The notes under the pieces were generated by a model. The model was not told the DNA's origin. It saw only the letters and a list, made by a program, of their open reading frames with translations, and did no database searches. Shown piece by piece: positions 1 through 8,625 of a stretch of DNA of 64,000 nt. The stretch's first letter is position 1; each line of letters starts with the position of its first letter. Position numbers and translations under genes: made by a program. The DNA is taken from contig CAZKAD010000001.1 in NCBI GenBank assembly GCA_964550845.1, forward strand, positions 124,001 through 188,000. The letters are read 5' to 3'. The DNA is from CAYTKU01 sp964550845 (GTDB lineage Bacteria > Patescibacteriota > Patescibacteriia > Magasanikbacterales > UBA922).

Positions 1-497
1 GTGTAATCTTATATGAACAGGAAGTTTCCGATGGATTTATTTATTCCCTTTGCCAACTCGAAGGATTGAGTCCCGAAGGGACGTCAAAACCAATTAGTTC
101 TGGATTCTCTTCCCATACAGCTTCATCGATGTGGATTGGTTATGAGCAGGCATTGAAGTATTATATTAATGTAACGATCTGCGAATGGATTCGAAGAGGT
201 TATAAAAACACAATGAAAATGTATATTGTGTTTGAGGATGATATTGTATATCCTTGGTGGACTTCTTCGATTGCATTCCATAAATCAAACATTTCTGCAC
301 TTCTCCGGAAAGAAATTGTTCGAAAGGAGCCCCGATGGTATCAAAACTTTTTGAACGTTGAACAAGAGTGGCTCGAGAAAGGCTATCTTTGGCCTTCACA
401 TCTTTCTCCAGAGCAACGGAAGGAGGTTATTCTCCATCCTTCGGCAAAATTTTGCGATCCAATTCAAAAAGATTTTCTCGAAAATCTTCTGGCATAA
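1..497 (+). CDS. Pyrimidine-dimer DNA glycosylase-like protein (5' truncated by window edge)
   Basis: The frame is open from base 3 to the stop at 495-497, so the start lies outside the window. The visible part carries HTASSMWIGYEQALKYY, then EWIRRGYKNTM, and near the end YLWPS. This spacing of MW-GY-AL, W-RGY and WPS resembles the MSMEG_6728/pyrimidine-dimer DNA glycosylase-like family, whose members are expected to act in base-excision repair. That assignment is from memory of the family and is moderate. A GTCCCGAAGGGAC palindrome at 70-82 lies inside the reading frame and encodes the peptide SPEGT just before the conserved MW-GY block, so it looks like an inserted repeat. The next gene starts 48 nt downstream on the same strand. 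Confidence 0.55.
   Translation, partial: VILYEQEVSDGFIYSLCQLEGLSPEGTSKPISSGFSSHTASSMWIGYEQALKYYINVTICEWIRRGYKNTMKMYIVFEDDIVYPWWTSSIAFHKSNISALLRKEIVRKEPRWYQNFLNVEQEWLEKGYLWPSHLSPEQRKEVILHPSAKFCDPIQKDFLENLLA
70..82. repeat. Palindromic repeat unit inside CDS
   Basis: GTCCCGAAGGGAC: 5-bp stem with a 3-nt loop. It is the same element as in many other places in the window, here in frame within the glycosylase-like gene. Confidence 0.8.
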
Positions 498-544
498 TAA
501 AAGATCTCGTTGAATTCTTCTTCCGTAACAAAACATTGCACGAA

Positions 545-763
545 ATGCTTCCAGCTTATACAAATCTTATCGCCGCGGTGATTCTTCTTGCCGTTGCTTA
601 CCTAGTCGGGTCAAAGAAAGGCCTCTTTCTCGCGGCTCTTGGAGTTGCGCTTTTTATTGCCTGGGGAGTTGTCATGACTCGGCAAATCGCCGATAATTTC
701 GCCAAAACAACGGCTAAAGAAAAGAAAAAAACCGGATGTCCCTGTCAGGCGGGACAATTGTAA
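545..763 (+). CDS. Small two-TM membrane protein (72 aa)
   Basis: I chose the ATG at 545 because an upstream in-frame start at 368 would overlap the previous gene by 130 nt. The protein begins MLPAYTN and has two adjacent hydrophobic segments (about residues 7-21 and 27-43), then a Lys-rich tail ending CPCQAGQL. The last codons fall in a TGTCCC...GGGACA inverted repeat (737-758), a divergent relative of the window's palindromes, so the C-terminus may be repeat-derived. It is probably a virion or host-membrane protein; no family recognised. Confidence 0.6.
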   Translation: MLPAYTNLIAAVILLAVAYLVGSKKGLFLAALGVALFIAWGVVMTRQIADNFAKTTAKEKKKTGCPCQAGQL

Positions 764-814
764 GAAGAAAGAATTCTGAAAAAATATTTTCTTTGGCTTT
801 AAAAACAATTTGTG

Positions 815-1186
815 ATGAACAGTAAGCTACTTCTTTTAGCCGTCGGTCTCGCGATCGCTGCAGTTTTGGTGTGGAAATATCGCCAAGGAACACTTGTCGT
901 CCCGCAAATTGGTGCAACTGCTGCTCTACAAAATGGGCTTGCAATTCGGGGTGGATCGGTAAACGACTTCCCTGATCAGTCTATCCAGGATCTCCAGGAT
1001 GCATCATATGATGATGCCCAATACAATGATGTCTCTCATTCAAATTCATTTGAGCTACCTAAACTAAGACCAGTTGAAAATCATAGCTTTAACGATCCAC
1101 CGGAAGCCGATCTTGACGGCTCTGATGATGCTGAAGAAAACCACATGTTTTCAGCTCAAAGCCATGGTATGATTGGTCATTTGTAA
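815..1186 (+). CDS. N-terminally anchored small protein (123 aa)
   Basis: Starts at the ATG at 815; the GTG three bases earlier is unlikely for a eukaryotic virus. Residues 4-21 form one hydrophobic segment, followed by a polar, Asp/Asn/Ser-rich tail of about 95 residues ending in Leu. The topology is that of a type II or signal-anchored protein with a disordered exposed domain. It ends just before a perfect 13-bp hairpin at 1213-1242. No family recognised. Confidence 0.6.
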   Translation: MNSKLLLLAVGLAIAAVLVWKYRQGTLVVPQIGATAALQNGLAIRGGSVNDFPDQSIQDLQDASYDDAQYNDVSHSNSFELPKLRPVENHSFNDPPEADLDGSDDAEENHMFSAQSHGMIGHL

Positions 1187-1212
1187 ATCATACACACATA
1201 CATTCATAAATA

Positions 1213-1242
1213 ATTTATCCTTCTTATTGAAGAAGGATAAAT
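1213..1242. terminator. 13-bp gene-end hairpin between convergent genes
   Basis: ATTTATCCTTCTT, loop ATTG, then the exact reverse complement. It sits 27 nt after the stop at 1186 and 11 nt from the stop of the opposing gene, so it could end both transcripts. Confidence 0.75.
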
Positions 1243-1252
1243 GTATCGATAA

Positions 1253-1903
1253 TTAACAAAAAGCGTTTACAATTGAAAGTAATCGAATTGTCCTTCCTTG
1301 GACGCATTGACCAAGATGAAAATTATCACTCAATTGTTCATCAAGGAAGTAGAGCCAGTCACCCGAAGCCTTATCAAGAAAGTAGATCAATAAGTCACCA
1401 GCATCATAGTTATTTACCGAGTCGTAATTTGACATTCCTTTAAACACTTCGAGCATATTGCGAGCTGGAGGAGATACATATTGTTGCAAGAGTTCAAATA
1501 CTTTTATTTTAAATTCTACAGTTCGTCTGGGTACTTCTAGTTTTGTTTCAATTTGGCGATCAAAAGTATGTACATCGCGAAAGTTTGTTGGATTGGTCTT
1601 TACTTCAAGTTGGGGTTGTTGCTCTTGATTGACTGAGGTTTTCTCACTTGCTTCCTTTAATTTTCGAGCAATTTTCTCGAACAACACGTCATCATCGTCA
1701 TTTCGAGGGCACTCAATTTTTTCTTCTCTCCGAATTACTTCTTCAAGTGAAGTTTTTCCAAGTGGCTCTGAAGGAGGTTCAAGGTCCTTCAGAACCGATT
1801 CAATCGGAGGTGCATTACCATTGACATTGGCATTAATGTTAATTGGTAATGAATTTTGTCCGATATTTCGAGGTCGAATACCTTTGTAGGGAATCCGGGA
1901 CAT
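1253..1903 (-). CDS. Hypothetical protein (216 aa)
   Basis: ATG at 1903, beginning MSRIPYKGIRPRN. The N-terminal 50 residues are Asn/Pro-rich and probably disordered. Next comes a charged segment (EEVIRREEKIECPRNDDDD), and the C-terminal half is a more ordinary globular sequence rich in Tyr, Leu and Phe ending in NAFC. No signal peptide or membrane segment. The gene is followed by the hairpin at 1213-1242. Function unknown. Confidence 0.65.
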   Translation of the reverse strand: MSRIPYKGIRPRNIGQNSLPININANVNGNAPPIESVLKDLEPPSEPLGKTSLEEVIRREEKIECPRNDDDDVLFEKIARKLKEASEKTSVNQEQQPQLEVKTNPTNFRDVHTFDRQIETKLEVPRRTVEFKIKVFELLQQYVSPPARNMLEVFKGMSNYDSVNNYDAGDLLIYFLDKASGDWLYFLDEQLSDNFHLGQCVQGRTIRLLSIVNAFC

Positions 1904-1910
1904 TTTGTTT

Positions 1911-1934
1911 AAAGAATTCTTTTTAGAATTCTTT
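1911..1934 (-). terminator. Gene-end hairpin
   Basis: AAAGAATTCT, TTTT loop, AGAATTCTTT: perfect 10-bp stem about 40 nt past the stop of the leftward gene ending at 1975. Confidence 0.65.
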
Positions 1935-1958
1935 TTATCTTTTCGAATTGATTTGAAC

Positions 1959-1971
1959 GTCCCTTCGGGAC
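1959..1971. repeat. Palindromic repeat unit GTCCCTTCGGGAC
   Basis: Single intergenic copy between the stop of the gene at 1975 and its hairpin; reverse complement of the unit at 70-82. Confidence 0.8.
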
Positions 1972-1974
1972 TTA

Positions 1975-2556
1975 TTAAAGTTGATCGGGAACCAAGACTT
2001 CATCTGGTTGAGGAGTCATACTCTCAAGCTGTCCAACGGCTTCTGGATCCCAAAGAAAGCCAAATCTTGTACATTCTTGAAGATCTTGAGAAGTCAGCTT
2101 ACGAACTTCTGATCCGATTTGCCTCCCGATTACCTTTTGAGTCACTGGATTAAAAATCAGTCCAGTTTCTTCATGTTCTTTGTTTCCATAAGCATTGGTT
2201 CCAATCACAATCTGCTGCACTATATTTCGACGAGCAGGTAGATTGGCTGCAGGCGAATGTTTTGCGCAATATTTTTCTCCACTTGCTGTTTTTGCTTCAC
2301 ATCTTTTTTTCTTCCCCTTTTCTGAGACGTGCAGACAAATTGAAACCGTCCCGAAGGGACTTGAATCTCTTTGGTTATTCCAACTTGCATAAAGCTGATC
2401 GGTTGAAATCCCAGACCGAGCCGCAAGAAGATCAATAAATTTTTTAGTCGCACTTGTAATCACCAATTTCACCTCTTGTTGGAAGAGTTGATTGAAGGAA
2501 GAGGAAAAAAATGATTTGCTTTCCTCTTGAGGAATAGAACTTGGAAGAGTAAACAT
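1975..2556 (-). CDS. Putative zinc-binding protein (193 aa)
   Basis: I place the start at MFTLPSS (2556). A start at 2613 would run over the start of the divergent kinase gene, and the AAAATTGA promoter octamer lies at 2591-2598, 34 nt upstream. Residues about 82-110 carry a Cys-x10-Cys-x9-Cys-x2-His arrangement ending GEKYCAKH, a short zinc-knuckle seen in many giant-virus proteins. A palindrome (2348-2360) is embedded in frame just before it and encodes SPFGT. Function unknown; nucleic-acid binding is a guess from the zinc motif. Confidence 0.6.
   Translation of the reverse strand: MFTLPSSIPQEESKSFFSSSFNQLFQQEVKLVITSATKKFIDLLAARSGISTDQLYASWNNQRDSSPFGTVSICLHVSEKGKKKRCEAKTASGEKYCAKHSPAANLPARRNIVQQIVIGTNAYGNKEHEETGLIFNPVTQKVIGRQIGSEVRKLTSQDLQECTRFGFLWDPEAVGQLESMTPQPDEVLVPDQL
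2348..2360. repeat. Palindromic repeat unit inside CDS
   Basis: GTCCCGAAGGGAC within the zinc-binding protein gene, in frame, with the typical flank TTGAA after it. Confidence 0.8.
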
Positions 2557-2590
2557 TTTGGCTTTTTCTTTCTTTTCAAAAGTGTCCAAT

Positions 2591-2598
2591 TCAATTTT
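2591..2598 (-). promoter_or_regulatory. AAAATTGA early-type promoter octamer
   Basis: Reads AAAATTGA on the minus strand, 34 nt upstream of the ATG at 2556. It is identical to the Mimivirus early promoter element. Confidence 0.55.
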
Positions 2599-2604
2599 TC
2601 TGAA

Positions 2605-4242
2605 ATGGGACATTGTCAGTCATCACCCGGGGTTAAACGTCCCAATGGACAAATTCAACATCCCGAGGAAGACAAAATCTCGAACAATAGCGATGATGAA
2701 TATATTTTAACCAATTTAGAGAGTCCAGGACATTTAAATTTTAAGCTTAAGAACCGAGAAGAGAAAGAAGATATTCAAAGACAAATCGAAGAACTTGAGG
2801 AAAGCGAAGAAAATGAAGAGAAAAAAGTTGTCTTGCTTGAAGAACTAAATCGAGGGAAATTGTCTAAAAGACGACGTGACCTGAATCAATCCAAAATAAT
2901 TGGAGATGATCTTCAAGCCCTATTTGATATTTTTCACATCAATTCTATTTCACTTACTTATCGACACGGACGTTTCCTTGCTCCAGATACAATTTTTTAT
3001 GGATCTCATAGCTCTGCAGCAGGACTTTATCAAATTACCAATCCTCTTGACCAACAGAAATACTTTGTAAAAAGTTTGTCTCGATTTTCTATTTGGTTTC
3101 ACGAGAAAACGGTGTTGAACACCATTGCAACTGCTTACCCGAAAGGAGCTGAACGTTACAGTCTTCCAGAGTTGGTTGGTGCCAGACGAAAATATATTGT
3201 ACTCAAATATTATCCAATTAATGCAACTTTATTTCCTGAATTGCATGAGAAATTAATTCATAAACAAGCTTGGCATCTTCTTCAAGCTGTGTACAACCTT
3301 CGAAGAATTGGTATCTTCCATCGTGATATTCGAAGAGATAACATTGTATTTACCGACGAACGTAAACCAATTTTAATTGATTATGGTTTAAGTTCGATCT
3401 TTCCAATGGCGAAAGCTGGTGATTTTTGTCTGTGTCAAACAACTGCTTATCGAGCACCAGAGATTATTGCCCAACAAATCATGATTCGATCGAAAGATCA
3501 ATCATCTGAAATCTACAAATATTCAATCAATATTGAAGAGTGGAGTTTAGGACTTTGTTTTGTCCCATACATGGATAACCTTGATATGTCTCGTCGATGT
3601 CGCGATCCATCATTTGTTCACCTTCAACATCTTGCAATGCCTGAAATGCCAAAACATCCGTTTTTGGAAAAGAATCCTCTCAAACGTCCTCGTCTTGAAC
3701 CATATCTTGATCGGGTCTGTATTACACGATATGATATGTGCGCGAATAATTTTCTTGCAACAAAAGACAAACTTAAATCTTCATATTTAACTTTGTCTGA
3801 AATGATTCAAATTGCTGATTATGTTGATGATTGGACTGATTTTTTCTTTGTGATTACCTTCTTTGCTCAATTGGGTCAAATTGGACTCGCGCTACAAGTG
3901 TTTAAAATTCTTCAATCAGAATTAATTGTAGATCAAGAAATTGATGTCGTCTATTCAATTAATCATCCTTATTTCTTCGTTCGAATGTATTTACTGCAAG
4001 ATGAATTGGATCAGATCCTTGATCATTTGATTTGGTGTACATTTAAAAATTTTCATACTCATCTTTTCCTTCAGGTAAAATATTTGCTTGCTCAAGCTGG
4101 AAGAATAATCGATTTTACTCCCGAAGAAAAAGAATGGTTAGACAATTATTGGAGCGAATTTGACTTGGCCAAGAAAAATGTTCAAAAACCGAAATTTTAT
4201 TTTCGAACTCTCCAAAATGGAACAATTGAGACAAAGATATAG
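2605..4242 (+). CDS. Ser/Thr protein kinase-like protein, probably myristoylated (545 aa)
   Basis: Starting at 2605 gives MGHCQSS, a fit to the N-myristoylation pattern (Gly2, Ser6), which favours it over the longer frame from 2527. Residues 2-100 are acidic and probably coiled or disordered. The kinase core has HRDIRRDNIV at 239-248 (catalytic Asp 241, metal-binding Asn 246), DYG at 259-261 in place of DFG, and an APE at 284-286. A C-terminal region of about 200 residues is helical and unassigned. Phosphorylation of virion or host-membrane substrates is the likely role. The change of DFG Phe to Tyr is usually tolerated; I could not confirm the glycine-rich loop or the VAIK Lys by eye. Confidence 0.75.
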   Translation: MGHCQSSPGVKRPNGQIQHPEEDKISNNSDDEYILTNLESPGHLNFKLKNREEKEDIQRQIEELEESEENEEKKVVLLEELNRGKLSKRRRDLNQSKIIGDDLQALFDIFHINSISLTYRHGRFLAPDTIFYGSHSSAAGLYQITNPLDQQKYFVKSLSRFSIWFHEKTVLNTIATAYPKGAERYSLPELVGARRKYIVLKYYPINATLFPELHEKLIHKQAWHLLQAVYNLRRIGIFHRDIRRDNIVFTDERKPILIDYGLSSIFPMAKAGDFCLCQTTAYRAPEIIAQQIMIRSKDQSSEIYKYSINIEEWSLGLCFVPYMDNLDMSRRCRDPSFVHLQHLAMPEMPKHPFLEKNPLKRPRLEPYLDRVCITRYDMCANNFLATKDKLKSSYLTLSEMIQIADYVDDWTDFFFVITFFAQLGQIGLALQVFKILQSELIVDQEIDVVYSINHPYFFVRMYLLQDELDQILDHLIWCTFKNFHTHLFLQVKYLLAQAGRIIDFTPEEKEWLDNYWSEFDLAKKNVQKPKFYFRTLQNGTIETKI

Positions 4243-4450
4243 CGAACCTATCGTTCCGAAAGGAAAGGGTAAGCTTCCTGAAGTTCAAAAGATACCACAT
4301 TTTATTCAAGTTCCTCAAAGACTTCCATTCTTGCCTTATTCAAATGAGGTTTATCTTGATCCTCCACCGCAAATGTTGTTTCAACGTCCACCTCATTTTG
4401 TGCCAAATTTATCGCATTCAAATCTGGACGTCTTGATGCCAGATATATAA
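4217..4450 (+). CDS. Small proline-rich protein (77 aa)
   Basis: ATG at 4217 lies within the last 26 nt of the kinase gene in another frame. The product starts MEQLRQRY and is rich in Pro and aromatic residues, with short PxxP stretches (DPPPQ, QRPPH). A gene-end hairpin begins immediately after the stop, which supports translation of this frame. No family recognised; a virion adaptor or scaffold peptide is possible. Confidence 0.5.
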   Translation: MEQLRQRYSEPIVPKGKGKLPEVQKIPHFIQVPQRLPFLPYSNEVYLDPPPQMLFQRPPHFVPNLSHSNLDVLMPDI

Positions 4451-4476
4451 AAATAAATCTCTTTGGAGATTTATTT
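4451..4476. terminator. 11-bp gene-end hairpin between convergent genes
   Basis: AAATAAATCTC, TTTG loop, GAGATTTATTT; abuts the stop at 4450 and lies 9 nt from the stop of the opposing gene. Confidence 0.75.
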
Positions 4477-4484
4477 AACACTCT

Positions 4485-7052
4485 TTAACAATCATTACTC
4501 GGATAAGTTGTGACTGGTGAAAGATACAACATTCCGGTAATATTGGTTGGAGGCTGCTGTTGACCTGGTAGGACTAAAAAGGTAACTCCAGGTTGAATTG
4601 GAGGAGTCACTCCACCGTAAGGATTTTCAAGAAAATAATAATTACCATTCATATCTTGAAGGAATCCACATTTGTTGGCTCGGAAATTATAACCAAGATC
4701 CGATGAAGTATCATCAGCTTGTTGAACTTTCAACAGCGGGCTTCCAATCGTTTGTGAATATGCATAAAAATTACCCATGAATTCAAGTTGGAAATCATTC
4801 TTTACTACATCATACAACACTTTACCAACAGCTTGAGCACAAGGAGGAGCGACGGTCCACATCCAAATCGGTTTGCCCAATAGTGAACTTAACTTCGGAA
4901 CAACCACTAAATTATCATATCCAAATGCCTTCAAAAAGAAAGTATTTGGAATGTTGGCTCCGAGAGCAATTGGTGCGGTAGGAGAAATACAATTCAAACA
5001 ATCTTTGCCAGCAAACATTGGATCACAAGCGCAAACTCCATTATCATCCGGCGATCCTTGATAATTACAAATTTGTCGAGTGTACTGACATTTTGATCCA
5101 GAAAAACCATCCTTACAATCACATTGAAGTTTAGATAGATTTTGAGGTGTTCCATTGTTGTTACAGTCTTGGACGGTGTAGGAACAATTCGCCCCATAGA
5201 ATCCAGGTTGACATGAACAAGTATAGGCATCTGGGTTACCAGCAACTGGAATAGGATCTCCATTTCCTGAACAAGTCTGAGCATTATATTCACAAGAAAG
5301 ACCTGATGTGTGAGCTGCGCAATTACAATGGCCGATATTTGCAGACAAAACTTCATTAGGAGTTGGAGCTGATCCAGCCGACGGAATATCTACCAAGGTT
5401 GGGTTTTGATTAGCGACGAATTCTCCTCCATGACAAATTGCAGTATCATCAATCAAACAATAAGGAGCTTGTTTTACTGCTGGTGAAGCATAGTAATGAT
5501 GTTTAGATGGATCATATGGAACGAATCGACAATTGCTTGTATTTTGCCCGACAATGTGTCCGGCTGGATTGTGAATGTTCGGATCTGGTGAGACAGCTGA
5601 AGCATTTACTCCTCGGCAATTATTCGCATCAACAGTTGGGAAAATTGGAACTCCGTTGATTAACATGATTTGACGAGCATCTCCTTGTTCATCAGTACAG
5701 GCTACTTCTTTCCACCCTTCAGCTGCATGGAAAGCCGCCAATTGACAATTATCAGTGATTTCATCTTCAACATACCATCTCCACCCAGCCGATGGACCTC
5801 CACAATTTGATTCATCGACGTATCGACAAACTGCATCGTCATGAGGAGGTTTTGGAATTGAACCACAGAAATCAGGTTGATTATCCGAAACGCATGTACA
5901 ACCAAAATTGGTACTATCATCACATTTTGGATATTGGCCAGCTGGACATTGCTGATTTTTACAAGCATCAGCCGGACAAGTAGGGGAACATGTCCATTTT
6001 TTCCATCCACAATCATACTGTGGAATTACTGATTGCCCATTCAAACTATAAGTGCAATTCAGGCCAGATGAATCACATTGTTTTGTTCCACAATTGGCTG
6101 AAGTGTATTGATCTGGATGACATTCAGCATCAAGACAATAGTAAGCGTAATTTCCTGTGCCATCGTCTCGACAGTCAAACTTTGCGCAATCCTTTGGCGG
6201 ATCACCTGAACATTTACTGACACATTTTCTCTCCCATTGATCTTGATCATTCTTCACACAGCTTGACTTTGCATTTGGAGGGCAAGAAATTTCTGGACCA
6301 CATCGCGAGGTACACTGGAGATTATTGTTCGCATCACATTGAATTGTATAGTCATTTCCAATTTGCGCACAAGGGGGATTGTCACAACATTGTGATGAAA
6401 TTTTATCCATATCTCCAAAGCACTTTTGACATTTTCCACCGTTGCACTTCTTAACTGGTCCACAACAGTCATTGTCGGTTGAACAAGTTTGTTCGGATGG
6501 GCAAACATTCATATGAAAAATAAATGCTTGCGAAGCGGGTGCCCAGACAAATCCTCCAGATTGATTCCGTCCCGAAGGGACTTGAAGTGCCAATCCATAT
6601 TGCTGATTTGCAGAAAGAATTTTTCCTTCCTGGGTAATTAATATATTTCCTGGTGTTTGTGAGACTCGAGGTGCCAATCCAGGAATTGGTTCAGCGAGAT
6701 ACATTGTTGTAACCGTTGAGTGGCCATTTGCATCTTCAACCAGAGTTGAAAATGAGAGTTTATTGATTCCATCCCAGGTTGCAAAGTTATTAGTTGAAGA
6801 TCCACTCGTCAATATCCCATTTACGTTTTGAAGAACATTTGAATTGTCTACTCCAATTTCTCCGGTTGAAAAAGAGGGATACAATTGAATTTGTGGTAAG
6901 GGCTGTTGACACTTACCAGAGATACAGTGAAGTCCATCGCAACAATCGCCATCTACCAGACAAGTTGTCGGAGGCACACATCCTTTCCTCTTCCAAAGGA
7001 ACCACCATATCAAGAGGATTACAACCCCGATTCCGATTAGAATTAGAATCAT
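4485..7052 (-). CDS. Large Cys-rich surface protein with knottin- and EGF-like modules (855 aa)
   Basis: An N-terminal hydrophobic segment (about residues 2-20) followed by KRKG indicates a signal-anchor. A short disulfide module, C-x4-GDCCDGLHC-x4-KCQ, follows at about 31-50, and a similar one (NDCCGPVKKC) occurs near residue 195. The middle is packed with Cys pairs, and at about 595-685 there are three or four EGF-like repeats with CxCxxGFxGxxC signatures. The C-terminal 150 residues lack this pattern. The architecture suggests an exposed, disulfide-bonded virion or envelope glycoprotein used for adhesion. One palindromic repeat (6569-6581) is inserted in frame near residue 160 (QVPSGRNQ). 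It is divergent from the next gene, with 73 nt between the start codons. Confidence 0.75.
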   Translation of the reverse strand: MILILIGIGVVILLIWWFLWKRKGCVPPTTCLVDGDCCDGLHCISGKCQQPLPQIQLYPSFSTGEIGVDNSNVLQNVNGILTSGSSTNNFATWDGINKLSFSTLVEDANGHSTVTTMYLAEPIPGLAPRVSQTPGNILITQEGKILSANQQYGLALQVPSGRNQSGGFVWAPASQAFIFHMNVCPSEQTCSTDNDCCGPVKKCNGGKCQKCFGDMDKISSQCCDNPPCAQIGNDYTIQCDANNNLQCTSRCGPEISCPPNAKSSCVKNDQDQWERKCVSKCSGDPPKDCAKFDCRDDGTGNYAYYCLDAECHPDQYTSANCGTKQCDSSGLNCTYSLNGQSVIPQYDCGWKKWTCSPTCPADACKNQQCPAGQYPKCDDSTNFGCTCVSDNQPDFCGSIPKPPHDDAVCRYVDESNCGGPSAGWRWYVEDEITDNCQLAAFHAAEGWKEVACTDEQGDARQIMLINGVPIFPTVDANNCRGVNASAVSPDPNIHNPAGHIVGQNTSNCRFVPYDPSKHHYYASPAVKQAPYCLIDDTAICHGGEFVANQNPTLVDIPSAGSAPTPNEVLSANIGHCNCAAHTSGLSCEYNAQTCSGNGDPIPVAGNPDAYTCSCQPGFYGANCSYTVQDCNNNGTPQNLSKLQCDCKDGFSGSKCQYTRQICNYQGSPDDNGVCACDPMFAGKDCLNCISPTAPIALGANIPNTFFLKAFGYDNLVVVPKLSSLLGKPIWMWTVAPPCAQAVGKVLYDVVKNDFQLEFMGNFYAYSQTIGSPLLKVQQADDTSSDLGYNFRANKCGFLQDMNGNYYFLENPYGGVTPPIQPGVTFLVLPGQQQPPTNITGMLYLSPVTTYPSNDC
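6569..6581. repeat. Palindromic repeat unit inside CDS
   Basis: GTCCCGAAGGGAC in frame within the Cys-rich surface protein gene. Confidence 0.8.
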
Positions 7053-7125
7053 TTTAGAATCGTCCGAAAAAACTTTTCAAAAAAATGATTCTTTGTTTTT
7101 GAGTCTTGGTCAAAACAAAGAAACG

Positions 7126-7869
7126 ATGGCTGATTCAAATCCCTTTGGACTACAAGATGGTTATTTTGGTCTTGAATTGTATACCGACAAATCGATTATG
7201 GTTAGAGCGAACATTGCCACACTAAATAAACATCTTGCCTATTTGATAGGCGATATGAAAGGAATGTACAAAGATAACTGGAGAGGTTACCCAGGAGTGA
7301 TGTTCCCAAGAACTTCTGAAGCAATGGTGAGAACAAAAATTAGCTTTTTTCACGGACCTGGATATCTTCCAAGTAAATCAGTTGCTCCGCAAAGTGCCAA
7401 TAGCTATGCGCAAATGTTGCAACAAGCTCATTTGACATCTCAAATGGCAGCTCAAGTCCCTCAAGGAATGCCTGCAGCTCAAGTCCCTCAAGGAATGCCT
7501 GTGGCTCAAGTCCCTGCTCCAAATGGCCAAGGAACAGTCCCACTTCCTCCTTTTGCATCTTACGCACCGTCTGGACCACGAGTGCTCAAAAATACATCTT
7601 TGACTGAAGATCTGGAAAAGAATGAAGGAAAGTATCATGATGATGTTGATGAAATCAATAACAAACCGGTTGATCTGTTGAATACCGAAATTTCTCAATT
7701 GAAGCTGACAGTTACTCAATTGAATGAGCAACTGAGATCAATGGAATCTCGATTGGCAACTGCTGAAGCACAGACTACAAGTCTTCACAATTTTGTTGAA
7801 GGATTGGCCAATACAGTCAAACAAATCATCGAACGAATTTCATCTGAAACAAAGACTGAATCGACGTAA
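7126..7869 (+). CDS. Hypothetical coiled-coil protein (247 aa)
   Basis: ATG at 7126 (MADSNPF) is preferred over 7093, which would leave almost no spacer to the divergent gene. The first 100 residues form a globular domain (DGYFGLELYTDKSIMV...) I do not recognise. Then follow three near-repeats AQVPQGMP / AQVPQGMP / AQVPAPNG, a Pro-rich linker, and a C-terminal coiled coil (about residues 180-245) with heptads of Leu, Val and Met. A trimerising or scaffold role in the virion is possible. Confidence 0.65.
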   Translation: MADSNPFGLQDGYFGLELYTDKSIMVRANIATLNKHLAYLIGDMKGMYKDNWRGYPGVMFPRTSEAMVRTKISFFHGPGYLPSKSVAPQSANSYAQMLQQAHLTSQMAAQVPQGMPAAQVPQGMPVAQVPAPNGQGTVPLPPFASYAPSGPRVLKNTSLTEDLEKNEGKYHDDVDEINNKPVDLLNTEISQLKLTVTQLNEQLRSMESRLATAEAQTTSLHNFVEGLANTVKQIIERISSETKTEST

Positions 7870-7882
7870 AGAATCTTGAATT

Positions 7883-7906
7883 TTAATCTCCTCGAGAGGA
7901 GATTAA
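7883..7906. terminator. 11-bp gene-end hairpin
   Basis: TTAATCTCCTC, GA, GAGGAGATTAA, 13 nt after the stop at 7869. Confidence 0.75.
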
Positions 7907-7937
7907 TGTTTACACATTATATAATTAAGTTAATTTC

Positions 7938-7992
7938 TTATCAATTTCTTATCAATTTCTTATCAATTTCTTATCAATTTCTTATCAATTTC
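7938..7992. repeat. Five tandem copies of TTATCAATTTC
   Basis: Perfect 11-bp units, preceded by a partial copy at 7931-7937. The array covers the C-terminal codons and stop of the leftward gene that ends at 7963, so copy-number change would shift its C-terminus. Confidence 0.9.
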
Positions 7993-8583
7993 TTCAGCAA
8001 AGATGATAAACTTTTTATAAGTTTCTTCTCGGCGTTGAGTGAATTCAAATTGCGTAACTTTTTTACCAAATTTCAAACGTTGAGAAATCCAATACAATAT
8101 ATGATGCCCACAAAGCTTATCTTTTTTCGACGATTGAAGGCCTTTCTCAGCAAATAATTGAAAGGAAATTTTCTCCTCCGAAAATTGGGCAAACAATCCC
8201 TCAAGCACTGAAGCAAAATTGCCTTGAAGGAGAGTTGAATTTGGTTCATATCTCTCAAAGACAATTCCATTTGAGTAATAAATTAATAAGATATTGTAGT
8301 GAAGATCAAGGTAATGGTTGGAAGAATGTTCATGTGGAATAGACTTCTCATAATCTTGTTGGCAATGATAGAAGATCAACGGGATTGCAACAACATGTCC
8401 TTGTTTAGCCAAGCGAATGGCAAGTTGAACATTTTGTTTGACCATCTCCTTTGACGAAGATCGGAAATCGACCTTTTCTTTTCGGGTACAAATCCAAAAA
8501 GGAGGAAATGCGTGGGTGTTTCGAAAACTACGAACAGTCTCTTTTAACAAATCTTCGATTTTTGAACTTGAAATGATCTTCAT
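7963..8583 (-). CDS. Possible papain-fold (ULP1-like) cysteine protease (206 aa)
   Basis: Start at MKIISSS (8583); longer frames would overlap the divergent zinc-finger gene. The order HYNILLIYY, then FERYEPN, then about 45 residues later KLCGHHILYWISQRL recalls the His - Asp/Glu (in an ERFEP-like block) - Cys order of ULP1/adenovirus-type proteases common in giant viruses, which process capsid proteins or remove ubiquitin-like tags. The candidate nucleophile is the Cys of LCGHH. The match is loose, so this is a hypothesis. The C-terminus (EIDKKLIRN) is encoded by the 11-bp tandem array at 7938-7992. Confidence 0.45.
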   Translation of the reverse strand: MKIISSSKIEDLLKETVRSFRNTHAFPPFWICTRKEKVDFRSSSKEMVKQNVQLAIRLAKQGHVVAIPLIFYHCQQDYEKSIPHEHSSNHYLDLHYNILLIYYSNGIVFERYEPNSTLLQGNFASVLEGLFAQFSEEKISFQLFAEKGLQSSKKDKLCGHHILYWISQRLKFGKKVTQFEFTQRREETYKKFIIFAEEIDKKLIRN

Positions 8584-8625
8584 CGAAAAAATGATTGATC
8601 TTTTAAGGGAAATGGGAAAAAAGAA

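Noticed and set aside
368..544. Extended start for the small membrane protein
   Set aside because: Would overlap the glycosylase-like gene by 130 nt; the ATG at 545 begins directly before the membrane segments.
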